Shown piece by piece: positions 42,220 through 52,037 of a DNA stretch of 64,000 bases. The translations under genes were made by a program, and so were the position numbers. Within the stretch, counting starts at the first letter, position 1. Each line of letters opens with the position of its first letter. Under the pieces are notes generated by a model. That model searched no databases. It worked only from the letters and a program-made list of their open reading frames with translations, and was not told the DNA's origin. The DNA is from Lachnospiraceae bacterium (GTDB lineage Bacteria; Bacillota; Clostridia; Lachnospirales; Lachnospiraceae): positions 1 to 64,000 of the forward strand of contig SVEE01000005.1 of the NCBI GenBank assembly GCA_015057525.1, read 5' to 3'.

Positions 42220-42465
42220 TATGCCAAGTGGTTGGATGACAATTTGGTATGGGAGTTTGTACATAATATATAAATTAGCAGACATTTTGACTGCGTTCTT
42301 AGCGACTGGCGAAATCCACCAGTTACTTAAGACTTAGGCTCGAAGGCATTCCTGAGAGTCTTAGTCGTAGTTACTGATTAGTTTGTCAGCGCGTTGCAGT
42401 TGTCTGCTAATTTAATATTATATACAAGTTCCTGCACCAATTTGTTCATCCAACCACTTGGCATA
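42220..42465. mobile_element. MITE-like / structured repeat element with ~65-nt terminal inverted repeats and three internal hairpins
   Basis: Left arm 42220-42284 (tatgccaagtggttggatga…aaattagcagaca) matches the reverse complement of right arm 42401-42465; first 20 and last 13 nt identical; no ORF. Confidence 0.72.
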
Positions 42466-42477
42466 GAATTCAAAAAA

Positions 42478-42508
42478 AAACCGCCGTGGAACATCCACGA
42501 CGGTTTTG
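42478..42508 (-). terminator. Terminator of AIM24 operon
   Basis: Minus strand AAACCGTCGTGGATGTTCCACGGCGGTTTTTTTTT. Confidence 0.9.
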
Positions 42509-42519
42509 ATTATATGTAT

Positions 42520-43410
42520 TTAGTTAAAGAAATCTAATACCTTAGATACAGCCTGAATTGTATCAACTGCATCATTTTGTGCCCCAGGTGTACCTGTCTG
42601 GCCTGTAGATGCATTCTCAGTTGGAGCTGTCTGACCTGCCGAAGGAACTAATGTAGACTTAACAGGAGCCATCCAAACCTTACCTGTACCTCTGTATACA
42701 TTAACAAGACCTTCTTTAGATAAAGCTGAGCCAACTAAGCTCTTGCCAGATTTTTCTACTGTAAATTCAAGACTGCCTGACCATGCTATAGCCATATTTC
42801 CATCAATCTTTAACACATCATTCTGAAGATTAATTTCAAAAAGTTCTTCCTTTGGAACTATACTTTCTAATGCACAAATACCTGCACCATTAAGGCTTAA
42901 GTTAAATAATCCTTCTCCGCCAAATACTGCAGATGAAACATTGGTTCTTGCAACAACCTTCTGCTGAAGTGAGCTATCACAAGCAAGGAAAAGTCCATCA
43001 TCAAGAACGATTGAGCCACCCCATTCTGCTACATCTGTAAGGAGAATATGTCTGAATGTAGGCTCAAGCATCATCTGACCATATCCAGTGTACTCTGGCT
43101 TAATAGCACTTTCATTAGTTACAACTGATGAAGCTAACTTACCAAAGAAATCACCTATACCTTTAACACCCGTAGCGGCATTGACATTACCACTCATCCA
43201 CTGCATTGCGCCAGCCTGAACTGTATAGCCATTGCCATTAAGATTAAGAAGTAACTGTCGCTTATTAACTTTCATCTTAGAGCAATAATACTCTATCTTA
43301 GATGTATCTGCAGTAACACTCATATCCTTCTTGTACTGAACAACAGTCATTCCGCCCATCTGTGCAACTGCTTCTGCATTACCACTATTAAATAAACTTT
43401 GATATACCAT
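42520..43410 (-). CDS. AIM24 family protein (paralog 1)
   Basis: VQAGAMQWMSGNVNAATGVKG…VYRGTGKVWMAP. Confidence 0.85.
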   Translation of the reverse strand: MVYQSLFNSGNAEAVAQMGGMTVVQYKKDMSVTADTSKIEYYCSKMKVNKRQLLLNLNGNGYTVQAGAMQWMSGNVNAATGVKGIGDFFGKLASSVVTNESAIKPEYTGYGQMMLEPTFRHILLTDVAEWGGSIVLDDGLFLACDSSLQQKVVARTNVSSAVFGGEGLFNLSLNGAGICALESIVPKEELFEINLQNDVLKIDGNMAIAWSGSLEFTVEKSGKSLVGSALSKEGLVNVYRGTGKVWMAPVKSTLVPSAGQTAPTENASTGQTGTPGAQNDAVDTIQAVSKVLDFFN

Positions 43411-43423
43411 AAGCTACCTCCTT

Positions 43424-44182
43424 TTACTTCTCAGTAGGAGCCATAAGTATAGAACCTGTACCACGATATACGTTAACAAGTCCTTCACCTGATGCAGCTG
43501 AACCGATTAAGCTCTTAGTAGACTTCTCTACAGTAAACTCTAAGCTTCCTGACCATGCTATAGCCATATTTCCATCAATCTTAACAACATCATCCTGAAG
43601 ATTGAACTGAATTAATTCTTCCTGTGGAACTGGACTTTCAAGTACTGCAATACCCTGACCCATAAGAGATAAGTTGAATAAACCTTCTCCACCTAATACT
43701 GCTGATGAAATATTTGAACGTCCAACAACCTTATGCTGAAGAGTACTATCCGATGCAAGGAAAAGACCATCCTGAAGAACAATTGAACCCCACTGTGCTA
43801 CATCAAGCATAATAATATGTTTGTATGTAGGCTCAAGCATAAGCATACCCTGACCTGAGTATTCTGGCTTAACAGCTGACTCTCCTGTCACTGCACCGCC
43901 AACCATCTTGCCAAGGAAGTTACCCACACCCTTAACGCCTGATGACATATTTACATTACCAAGCATCCACTGCATAGCACCTGACTGTACAGTACATCCT
44001 GTGTTATTCAACTCTACTAAGACCTGTCTTTTTCTTACATTCATTTCTGAAGCAAAATAAGCTGTCTCTGCAGTAAAAGGAGACACTGAAAGATCCTTCT
44101 CGTGTTCAAAAACCTTGTACTGACCTAACTGGCTAATACACTTCATATTATTGTTGTCATAAAAATTACCAATCTGAAACAT
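43424..44182 (-). CDS. AIM24 family protein (paralog 2)
   Basis: VQSGAMQWMLGNVNMSSGVKG…VYRGTGSILMAP. Confidence 0.85.
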   Translation of the reverse strand: MFQIGNFYDNNNMKCISQLGQYKVFEHEKDLSVSPFTAETAYFASEMNVRKRQVLVELNNTGCTVQSGAMQWMLGNVNMSSGVKGVGNFLGKMVGGAVTGESAVKPEYSGQGMLMLEPTYKHIIMLDVAQWGSIVLQDGLFLASDSTLQHKVVGRSNISSAVLGGEGLFNLSLMGQGIAVLESPVPQEELIQFNLQDDVVKIDGNMAIAWSGSLEFTVEKSTKSLIGSAASGEGLVNVYRGTGSILMAPTEK

Positions 44183-44350
44183 TTTAACCCTCCCATAATA
44201 TATATTTATTTGATATTTCCTTAGTATCTTATTGCAGTTTTTACATAATAAGAACCAAGTGAATAATCAATTTAAATTATATCACTTGGCTCGAATTTTG
44301 TCATTTATTATATTTAAACTTTAAACATTATTTTGACAAATAGTTGAAAT

Positions 44351-46108
44351 TTAATGTGCAAACTGTGAATTATAAAGATTAAAATAAAATCCTTTCTCTG
44401 CAAGAAGCTCTTTATGGGAGCCCTGCTCAATAATATTTCCATCCTTCATAACAAGAATTACATCAGCCTCTTTTATAGTGGATAAACGATGTGCAACAAT
44501 AAAGCTTGTTCTGCCCTGCATCATCTTATTAAATGCCTTTTGAATTCTTATTTCAGTCATTGTATCGATGGATGAGGTTGCCTCATCAAGTATAAGCATT
44601 GGTGGAAGCAAGAGCATAACTCTTGTTATACATAAAAGCTGTTTTTGTCCCTGGGAAAGATTTCCGCCATCCTCTGTTATGACTGTGTCATATCCATTAG
44701 GTAAACGCTTGATAAAGCTGTGAGAATGAGCTTTCTTTGCTGCCGCTATTATTTCCTCATCTGTGGCATTAGGATTACCATAGGCAATATTTTCCTTTAT
44801 GGTTCCTGACTTAAGCCAGGTTTCCTGAAGCACCATACCGTAATTATCACGAAGACTATTTCTTGTTATATTTCTTATATCACTGCCATCAACCTTAATA
44901 CTTCCGTCTTTTACATCATAAAATCTCATCAAAAGGTTGATAAGTGTACTCTTTCCACAACCTGTAGGACCAACTATAGCAACTCTCATACCAGGCTTTA
45001 CTTTAAGATTCAAGTCCTTTATAAGCTCTTTTTCTGGTACATAAGAGAAATCAACATGTTCAATATCTATTGCACCAGTAGCCTCTTTTAATTCTATTGC
45101 ATCTGCCGGCTCTTCTACTTCTGGTTCTTCATCTATGAGTTCAAATACTCTACCTGCACAGGCAAGTGCATTTTGAAGTTCTGTTATAACGTTTGATATC
45201 TCATTAAATGGCTTAGTATACTGATTCGCATAGCTTAAAAAGCATGTAAGCTGTCCTATACTAAGTTTTCCCGATATAGCAGAAAATGCACCTATAATTC
45301 CAACTGCTGTATATACCAAGCTGTTTACAAATCTTGTACAAGGATTTGTAAGGGATGAGTAAAATGTAGCACTCATGCTATCTTTTTCAAGAACATCATT
45401 AATTTTTCCAAATCTTTCTAAAGCATCATCCTCGTAGCCGAAGGCCTGAACAATTTTTTGTTGTCCAATCATTTCATCTACAAGGGCAGTAAGCTCTCCT
45501 CTTGACTCTGACTGGCTCTTGAATAAATTGTAGGTTCTCTTTGCAATAAATGATGCAACAAAAAGTGAAACTGGTGTTAAAACAACAACTACAAGCGCTA
45601 TTGGAACATTTATATAAAGCATAAATCCAAGAGTTCCAATGATTGTTATTACACCTGTAAAAAGCTGAGTAAAACCCATAAGTAAACCATCAGCAAACTG
45701 GTCAATATCCGATACAATTCTACTTACAATATCTCCATGCTGATGTGAATCAATGTAAGAAAGAGGTAACTTTTCAAGATGATTAAAGGCTTCTATTCTT
45801 ATATCCTTAACCACATGATAAGTAATATGGTTATTTAAAATATTCATAATCCACTGTGTAATAACAGTTACAACCATGGCGATTATGAAAAGCACAATAT
45901 AATGTTTAACCTTATCAAAATCAATCTGGCCAGGACCTACCAATTGATCTATTGCTTCACCAGTAAGAATAGGACCTATAAGTGTTGCAACCACCGAAGC
46001 TGTTGCACAAACAAAGGAAAGTATAACAAAAAACATATATTTTTTAATATACTTAAGCACTCTGCTTATAGTTGATTTATTAGATGGCTTATTTGTTTTG
46101 TTACTCAT
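44351..46108 (-). CDS. ABC exporter, fused permease/ATPase (heterodimer partner)
   Basis: GPTGCGKSTLINLLMRFYD; LSQGQKQLLCITRVMLLLPPMLILDEATSSID. Confidence 0.95.
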   Translation of the reverse strand: MSNKTNKPSNKSTISRVLKYIKKYMFFVILSFVCATASVVATLIGPILTGEAIDQLVGPGQIDFDKVKHYIVLFIIAMVVTVITQWIMNILNNHITYHVVKDIRIEAFNHLEKLPLSYIDSHQHGDIVSRIVSDIDQFADGLLMGFTQLFTGVITIIGTLGFMLYINVPIALVVVVLTPVSLFVASFIAKRTYNLFKSQSESRGELTALVDEMIGQQKIVQAFGYEDDALERFGKINDVLEKDSMSATFYSSLTNPCTRFVNSLVYTAVGIIGAFSAISGKLSIGQLTCFLSYANQYTKPFNEISNVITELQNALACAGRVFELIDEEPEVEEPADAIELKEATGAIDIEHVDFSYVPEKELIKDLNLKVKPGMRVAIVGPTGCGKSTLINLLMRFYDVKDGSIKVDGSDIRNITRNSLRDNYGMVLQETWLKSGTIKENIAYGNPNATDEEIIAAAKKAHSHSFIKRLPNGYDTVITEDGGNLSQGQKQLLCITRVMLLLPPMLILDEATSSIDTMTEIRIQKAFNKMMQGRTSFIVAHRLSTIKEADVILVMKDGNIIEQGSHKELLAEKGFYFNLYNSQFAH

Positions 46109-47834
46109 GAGTGCTCACCTCCTCTTTATTTTGTGATGAGCAAATTTCCTGATATACCTCACAGGATTTAAGCAACTCATCATGAGTTCCAATTCCTTCA
46201 ACCTTTCCATCCTCAAGCACAACTATTTTGTCAGCATGCATAATAGATGAGGAGCGCTGAGAAACTATAAACACTGTCATATTATCAGTCTTTTCTCTAA
46301 TAGCCATTCTAAGTGCTGCATCTGTGGCGTAATCAAGTGCAGATGAGCTATCATCTAATATTAAAATCTCAGGTTTTTTCACAAGGGCTCTCGCTATTGT
46401 AAGTCTCTGTTTTTGTCCGCCGGAAAGATTTTTGGCTCCCTGATTAAGAACAAATTTAGTTCCGCCCTCTTTGCCTTCGACAAACTCTTTAGCTTGAGCT
46501 ATGTCTAATGCCATATCTATTTCCTCAGCAGTGGCATCTGCCTTACCCCATTTTAAGTTATCCTCTATTGTACCTGAGAAAAGTACAGCCTTCTGAGGCA
46601 CTATTCCAATCTTATCTCTAAGCTGCTCCTTAGGGTAATCATTAATATCTACACCGTCAATTAAAAGCTTACCCGCTGTGCAATCATAAAATCTAGGAAT
46701 AAGATTTATCAATGAAGACTTACCAGAACCAGTACCACCAATGATACCAATTGTGTCACCTCTATTTACAGTTAAGTTTAATCCCTCTATGGAAGCTTCC
46801 TTTGCGTTCTTATAGCAAAGTCCCGCACCAACAAACTCAAGTTTAGGTGCACCATTTACAGGTGTTACTTTCTCCTTCTTATATTCTTGTGAGCTCTTTT
46901 TCTCAAAAACTGCGGACAATCTGTTTGCACATGCAACAGCCTTAGTCTCAAGAATAATCAAATTGGCAAGCTTAACAAGCTCTACAAGAATCTGCGACAT
47001 ATAATTTACAAGTGCATATACATCACCCTGAAGAAGTATTCCATCATCAACCTGTCCTGCACCAATCCAAACAAGCGCCGCTATAGAAAGGTTGACAACC
47101 GCATAAGTAAGTGGATTAAGGAATGTGGAAATTCCGCCTACTATAAGCTGCCATTTAGTAAGCAAGCTTGTTGACTCATTGAAATCTGACTTTTCATTTT
47201 CCTCCTGACCAAATGCACGTATAACTCTTGCACCTGCCAGATTCTCTCTTGTCTTAAGAAGTACATCGTCGAGATTTGCCTGTACTTTTTTGTAAAGTGG
47301 TATTGAAACAAGCATTATTCCAAACACTATTACTATAAGTGCTGGAAGTGTCACTAAGAAAACCTTTGCAGATATAATATCTACAGTAAATGCCATAATT
47401 GTAGCACCAAAAACAATAAACGGTGACCTTAGGAATAATCTAAGAAACATATTAACACCATTTTGAACCTGATTAACATCGCTTGTCATACGAGTAATAA
47501 GTGTCGAGCTACCCATCTCATCAATCTCTGTATACGACAAAGACTCTATATGCTTAAACAAATCATATCTAAGCTCTTTTCCTACTCCCATAGCTGTTTT
47601 TGCTGAAAAATACTGAGCTGTAATTGAGCATGCAAGTCCAACAAGTCCAAGCAAAATCATAATAACAGCCATTTTATAAATATAAGGCTTATCGTTATTT
47701 TTGATACCGTTATCAATGATAGCTGCCATAACAAGGGGTACAAGAAGCTCAAAGCTCGCCTCAAGCATCTTAAACAAAGGAGCCAAAATAGCTTTTACTT
47801 TGTAATTTTTAAAGTATTTCATCAGATGTTTCAT
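46101..47834 (-). CDS. ABC exporter, fused permease/ATPase (heterodimer partner)
   Basis: GGTGSGKSSLINLIPRFYD; LSGGQKQRLTIARALVKKPEILILDDSSSALD. Confidence 0.95.
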   Translation of the reverse strand: MKHLMKYFKNYKVKAILAPLFKMLEASFELLVPLVMAAIIDNGIKNNDKPYIYKMAVIMILLGLVGLACSITAQYFSAKTAMGVGKELRYDLFKHIESLSYTEIDEMGSSTLITRMTSDVNQVQNGVNMFLRLFLRSPFIVFGATIMAFTVDIISAKVFLVTLPALIVIVFGIMLVSIPLYKKVQANLDDVLLKTRENLAGARVIRAFGQEENEKSDFNESTSLLTKWQLIVGGISTFLNPLTYAVVNLSIAALVWIGAGQVDDGILLQGDVYALVNYMSQILVELVKLANLIILETKAVACANRLSAVFEKKSSQEYKKEKVTPVNGAPKLEFVGAGLCYKNAKEASIEGLNLTVNRGDTIGIIGGTGSGKSSLINLIPRFYDCTAGKLLIDGVDINDYPKEQLRDKIGIVPQKAVLFSGTIEDNLKWGKADATAEEIDMALDIAQAKEFVEGKEGGTKFVLNQGAKNLSGGQKQRLTIARALVKKPEILILDDSSSALDYATDAALRMAIREKTDNMTVFIVSQRSSSIMHADKIVVLEDGKVEGIGTHDELLKSCEVYQEICSSQNKEEVSTHE

Positions 47835-47973
47835 AACTACTCTCCGTTTATATTTTGTTTTTATAACATGTCATCTTAATTACTCTGTATTTATATTTAA
47901 TATTGACCTGTTTTCAATTTTACATTAAACTATCATATAATGAATGGTAAATTTTTTCAAGGAGGAATACCAC

Positions 47974-48288
47974 ATGGGTGATAATATCAATAACAACGAA
48001 GAATTTGACGAGGCAACTGTCTCTATGACTTTAGAGGACGGAACAGAGCTTGAATGTGATGTAATTGCTATTTTCCCAGTTAACGGAAGAGACTATATTG
48101 CTCTTCTCCCTAACAAAGTAATTGATGGATATGAGGAGAATGAAGTATTTCTTTACAGATATTCCGAGATTGGTGAGGATAACATTGACCTCTCACAGAT
48201 AGAGTCTGAGGAGGAATATGAAGCTGTTGCAGATGCATTCGATGAACTTTTAGATGAGGAAGAGTTTAACGAGCTTGCGGATGAGTAA
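47974..48288 (+). CDS. DUF1292 domain protein
   Basis: VSMTLEDGTELECDVIAIFPVNGRDYIALLP; AAGGAGGAAT before ATG 47974. Confidence 0.88.
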   Translation: MGDNINNNEEFDEATVSMTLEDGTELECDVIAIFPVNGRDYIALLPNKVIDGYEENEVFLYRYSEIGEDNIDLSQIESEEEYEAVADAFDELLDEEEFNELADE

Positions 48289-48307
48289 AAAGCAAGCTTT
48301 ACGCTTA

Positions 48308-48345
48308 ATAAAAGCCAGAACAGGACAACCTGCTCTGGCTTTTTT
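48308..48345 (+). terminator. Intrinsic terminator of DUF1292 gene
   Basis: aaagccagaacaggacaacctgctctggctttttta. Confidence 0.88.
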
Positions 48346-48408
48346 ATTTGAAATATGCATTAAAATACTCTTCATACCCAAGAAAGTTATATGTTCTCGC
48401 ATACCTTT

Positions 48409-48440
48409 GGGTCTATGCAAAATTTCTTCCTCTCAGACCC
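48409..48440. repeat. GGGTCTATGC…TCAGACCC hairpin repeat (family copy 4)
   Basis: gggtctatgcaaaatttcttcctctcagaccc; nearly identical to 17511-17543. Confidence 0.6.
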
Positions 48441-48454
48441 CAACATACATAATT

Positions 48455-49231
48455 TTAATCTTCTCTCTCTAATCGCACAAGATTTTCTGTTGTACCTTCT
48501 TCCAGTTTCTTATCTCCTGTTACATTAAAACCCTGCCTTTCATAAAAAGAAATCGCTCGAATATTCTTTTCCAATGCCCACAAATAATTTACATGATGTT
48601 CATTGATAGCATATTTCACCAAAGTAGCTCCTATTGTTTTCCCTTGAAGTACAGGTTCAACAAATAATTTTTTAATCTCATGATTTTTTATTTCAATTAC
48701 ACCTTTAATTGAGCCATCATCATACACCCACATACTTTCAACAGATTCCCTATATGCATCTACAAGATTTTCTACCTGCATCTCATTAAAATAAAACTCA
48801 TCATCTTGAAATATTGGATAAAAATTCAGTCTGTAATTAAAAACAATCATCTCGGCAATTCTTGATAAATCATCAAATGTAGCTTGTCTAATATATTTCA
48901 AACTTCCCAACGTTTCCTTAAATATTATTTTCAACGTTTCATATGGTATGTCCTGTTTTAAATATATCTGTAACATGCCTTTAGGAGAGATTTTATAACC
49001 TGATAATTCTTTTTTATGCTTAGCTACTGCATTTGCCTCAATATTGATATGATCCTTAAATGGAATAAGTCTTACAAATGATTCTCCCACATAATAGCTT
49101 GGTAATTTCGCCCACAATTTTTCTTGTAGGCTACACGACACACTATCATAAATCAACTGTCTTAAATTATTGTACATTTCAATAATTTCATCGGGATATT
49201 TATTTACATATTCCTGTACCTGCACATTCAT
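48455..49231 (-). CDS. Fusion protein: N-terminal DUF1801/YdhG-like domain + C-terminal GNAT acetyltransferase
   Basis: N-term LWAKLPSYYVGESFVRLIPFKDHINIEA; C-term LFVEPVLQGKTIGATLVKYAI…NIRAISFYERQGF. Confidence 0.7.
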   Translation of the reverse strand: MNVQVQEYVNKYPDEIIEMYNNLRQLIYDSVSCSLQEKLWAKLPSYYVGESFVRLIPFKDHINIEANAVAKHKKELSGYKISPKGMLQIYLKQDIPYETLKIIFKETLGSLKYIRQATFDDLSRIAEMIVFNYRLNFYPIFQDDEFYFNEMQVENLVDAYRESVESMWVYDDGSIKGVIEIKNHEIKKLFVEPVLQGKTIGATLVKYAINEHHVNYLWALEKNIRAISFYERQGFNVTGDKKLEEGTTENLVRLERED

Positions 49232-49255
49232 CTGAATACCTCGCATATTTTTTAA

Positions 49256-50155
49256 TTACTTTCTTTTTACTGGAATCCAAATTGCACTGTGATAATCAGA
49301 ATCTGTTTTCTCTCCATTTACACAGTCATACCATTCAACATTTGCATTACCGCTAATTTCGTAATCAGGGTTTCCCGGAAGCCATTCTTTAAATATTCTT
49401 GTATTAAGTGATTGTAGTGCATCTGGTATCGCACCTATACAGTCAAATACTGCCCACTCTCCCTGTGGGAACTCATACAGCATCATTCCTTCTGGGACTT
49501 CGCCTCCAGTATATTTACCTGCTATAAGATAAGTAAATTTGCCTTGCTTAGCTGCCTCTCCCTCGTCGATGCAAATTCCATATTCGCCAATACAATTATC
49601 TATTAAAGCTTTTTCCTGTGGATTTGCAGGTGGATTGCCCGCGTATACATTTGCAGCATATTTCTCACATATTTCATCCCAATACTTAGGAATTTCCTCA
49701 TAAGCCGTATCAAAAGAGAATTCCCTCGCAAAACCAATCACCTTAAAACCAAACATTTTTGTAATTTTATAGTCCATCTTATCTCCTCCTTGAACTGTTA
49801 TCTTGACATTCAACGGAAGAAAGGTTCTTATACAACCACCCTGCTTTATCTGCATAGGTGAAAGTCCATGAAATCTTGTAAATGCTTTTGTGAAGCTGTC
49901 CGGGGTATCATATCCGTAGTCATAAGCCACATCTATTATCTTTTTATCTCCCTTCTTTATATCAAGAGCTGCCAGATATAGCTTTCGGTTACGAATGTAC
50001 TCCGAAACAGAGTAACCTGTCATAATCAAAAAACCTCTTTGAAAATGTAACGGAGATAGATACACTTGCTCTGACACATCCTGCGCACTGATGTTTTCCT
50101 GCAAATGCTCCTCTATATATTCAATTGATTTTCTGATTGCTGTTAGCCACTCCAT
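49256..50155 (-). CDS. AraC-family regulator with GyrI-like effector-binding domain
   Basis: YIEEHLQENISAQDVSEQVYLSPLHFQRGFLIMTGYSVSEYIRNRKLYLA; C-term YEIPKYWDEICEKY…WLPGNPDYEISGNANVEWYDC. Confidence 0.9.
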   Translation of the reverse strand: MEWLTAIRKSIEYIEEHLQENISAQDVSEQVYLSPLHFQRGFLIMTGYSVSEYIRNRKLYLAALDIKKGDKKIIDVAYDYGYDTPDSFTKAFTRFHGLSPMQIKQGGCIRTFLPLNVKITVQGGDKMDYKITKMFGFKVIGFAREFSFDTAYEEIPKYWDEICEKYAANVYAGNPPANPQEKALIDNCIGEYGICIDEGEAAKQGKFTYLIAGKYTGGEVPEGMMLYEFPQGEWAVFDCIGAIPDALQSLNTRIFKEWLPGNPDYEISGNANVEWYDCVNGEKTDSDYHSAIWIPVKRK

Positions 50156-50261
50156 ATATTCATCTTCCTTTCTTCTGTTTAAACAGATGATACACCTTAG
50201 AAGAAATAAAATCTTGTCATTTGAAATTCGTTTTTGTCCGTAAGTTATTTTTTGTATGGTA

Positions 50262-51029
50262 TTATAAATGTTTCTTTTTGCTGTGTACAAGCATCTGAAA
50301 CTCATGCTGACTTGCAGGAATATTCGTATATCCCGCAAATGCTTCTAATACCACCATATCTCGTTCTTCCATAATTTCTTTTATCTCAGCAAGCGTATAA
50401 ACACGTGTAGGGTCACCCTCTACTATTTCTGGCTTTGTCATAGTTTCTCCATATGTAAAATCCTGATTCCCAAACATCATAATACGCGTATCCGGATTCC
50501 ACTCAAACTCCGAAAGAGAGACTGCATACTCTCCTACCTCCCAAAGTTTCACTGGAAAATGAGCACAGGCATAATCCCCACACACTAAATCACACACATG
50601 TTGACCACCATCCTTTAGTGCTCTACTGATAATATCAAAAATTTTCTGATTTTCTTCTTCATTTTCCAGATATCCAATTGCACCATCTGCCAAATTTAAC
50701 ACTATATCAAATTCATCACAAAATTTAACCTCACGTATATCATTACAGATAAAAGAAACATTAGTAAGACCCATTTCCTTCGCGCTCTTTTTTGCATCTT
50801 CAATGTAAATTTCCGTAATGTCTACCCCTACAACCTCGTAACCTCTTTTTGCAAATTCCAGTGCATGTCTGCCATATCCACACGCCAAATCCAGAATCCG
50901 TTCTGTTCCATTTAAATTACACAAATCAATTAAGTAGTCCACCTCATTAGAAGTATTCTCTACCCATGACATATTCTTGATGTCCAATGTCCAATCCTTC
51001 TTATACCAATCCGAAGCCTTTGCTTTCAT
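50262..51029 (-). CDS. Class I SAM-dependent methyltransferase
   Basis: ERILDLACGYGRHALEFAKRGYEVVGVDITEIYIEDAKK. Confidence 0.92.
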   Translation of the reverse strand: MKAKASDWYKKDWTLDIKNMSWVENTSNEVDYLIDLCNLNGTERILDLACGYGRHALEFAKRGYEVVGVDITEIYIEDAKKSAKEMGLTNVSFICNDIREVKFCDEFDIVLNLADGAIGYLENEEENQKIFDIISRALKDGGQHVCDLVCGDYACAHFPVKLWEVGEYAVSLSEFEWNPDTRIMMFGNQDFTYGETMTKPEIVEGDPTRVYTLAEIKEIMEERDMVVLEAFAGYTNIPASQHEFQMLVHSKKKHL

Positions 51030-51172
51030 ATCATAATACCATCCTCTGTAAGTTATATATACTCTTTAAGTAGTTGTTCTGTATCTCAATTACAAACTGA
51101 AATTTTGCACATAGTAATGTGTCGACATGGATCATATGTAAGCTTTTACATATATATTACTCAATACATAGA

Positions 51173-51440
51173 AATTATCCGTAAATATACAACTTTACAC
51201 GTTCTTTTTGTACTACAATCATCCTTCTTTACGGATAATTATTCCCATTTTCTCTTATTTCTCCGTATATATTTTGACTTTATAGCATTTTTTGAAATTT
51301 TTTATCCTAATTTTACGGACAAATTCATACATGCTAGATTATTTATCCGTAATCCTAATCTCAATAGATAAAATATCATTTTTATTCTCCAATGGTTTTA
51401 CAGATATGTCAGTCATCATATAGTTTTTATCCGTATAACA
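51173..51440. repeat. Array of TTATCCGTAA/TTACGGATAA hairpin modules (copy 1)
   Basis: Perfect 13-bp arms aattatccgtaaa (51173-51185)/tttacggataatt (51228-51240); ttttacggacaaat…atttatccgtaa (51311-51352); ttttacagata…tttttatccgtataac. Confidence 0.7.
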
Positions 51441-51468
51441 TCAGACTCTACCTAATACTAAAACCTTA

Positions 51469-51981
51469 TTATTCTTCTTCCCTTAACAAAGAATACATTT
51501 TCATATCCATAACTTTACCATTCTTTATGGCGTTGCTTCTTAATGTTCCTTCATATTGGAAACCTGCCTTTTCAAGAACTCGACATGACCCCATATTACA
51601 AGAAAAAGGCTCTGCATAAATTCGAATAATGTCACTATGTTCAAATACATATTCACATATTTGTTTAACTGCTTCTGTCATAAAGCCTTTTCCCCAATAT
51701 TCTTCTGCAATATAATATCCCATTTCAGCCGTTTGTCTATGAATATTTTGCTGACGAAAAACACCTATACTACCAATTGCTTTATCGTCTAACGTAATAG
51801 CAAATGCAAACGTATCATTCTCATTTGCAGATAACATGCTTGATATATAATCGTTTGCGTCTTGTTCTAAATAAGGATACGGTAAACCATCTCTGAGATT
51901 ATCTTGCACCTTTCTATTTGATAATGCTTTAGCCAAGTCCTTTGCATCTGACAGTTTCCATTTTCTAATTTTACATTTCAT
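51469..51981 (-). CDS. GNAT acetyltransferase (RimJ/RimL-like)
   Basis: IGSIGVFRQQNIHRQTAEMGYYIAEEYWGKGFMTEAVKQI…NMGSCRVLEKAGFQYEG. Confidence 0.93.
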   Translation of the reverse strand: MKCKIRKWKLSDAKDLAKALSNRKVQDNLRDGLPYPYLEQDANDYISSMLSANENDTFAFAITLDDKAIGSIGVFRQQNIHRQTAEMGYYIAEEYWGKGFMTEAVKQICEYVFEHSDIIRIYAEPFSCNMGSCRVLEKAGFQYEGTLRSNAIKNGKVMDMKMYSLLREEE

Positions 51982-52037
51982 AACCTTACTCCCTACTTCT
52001 ACAAATTAAAAATCATTTGCTTTTTCTACATGTGTCA

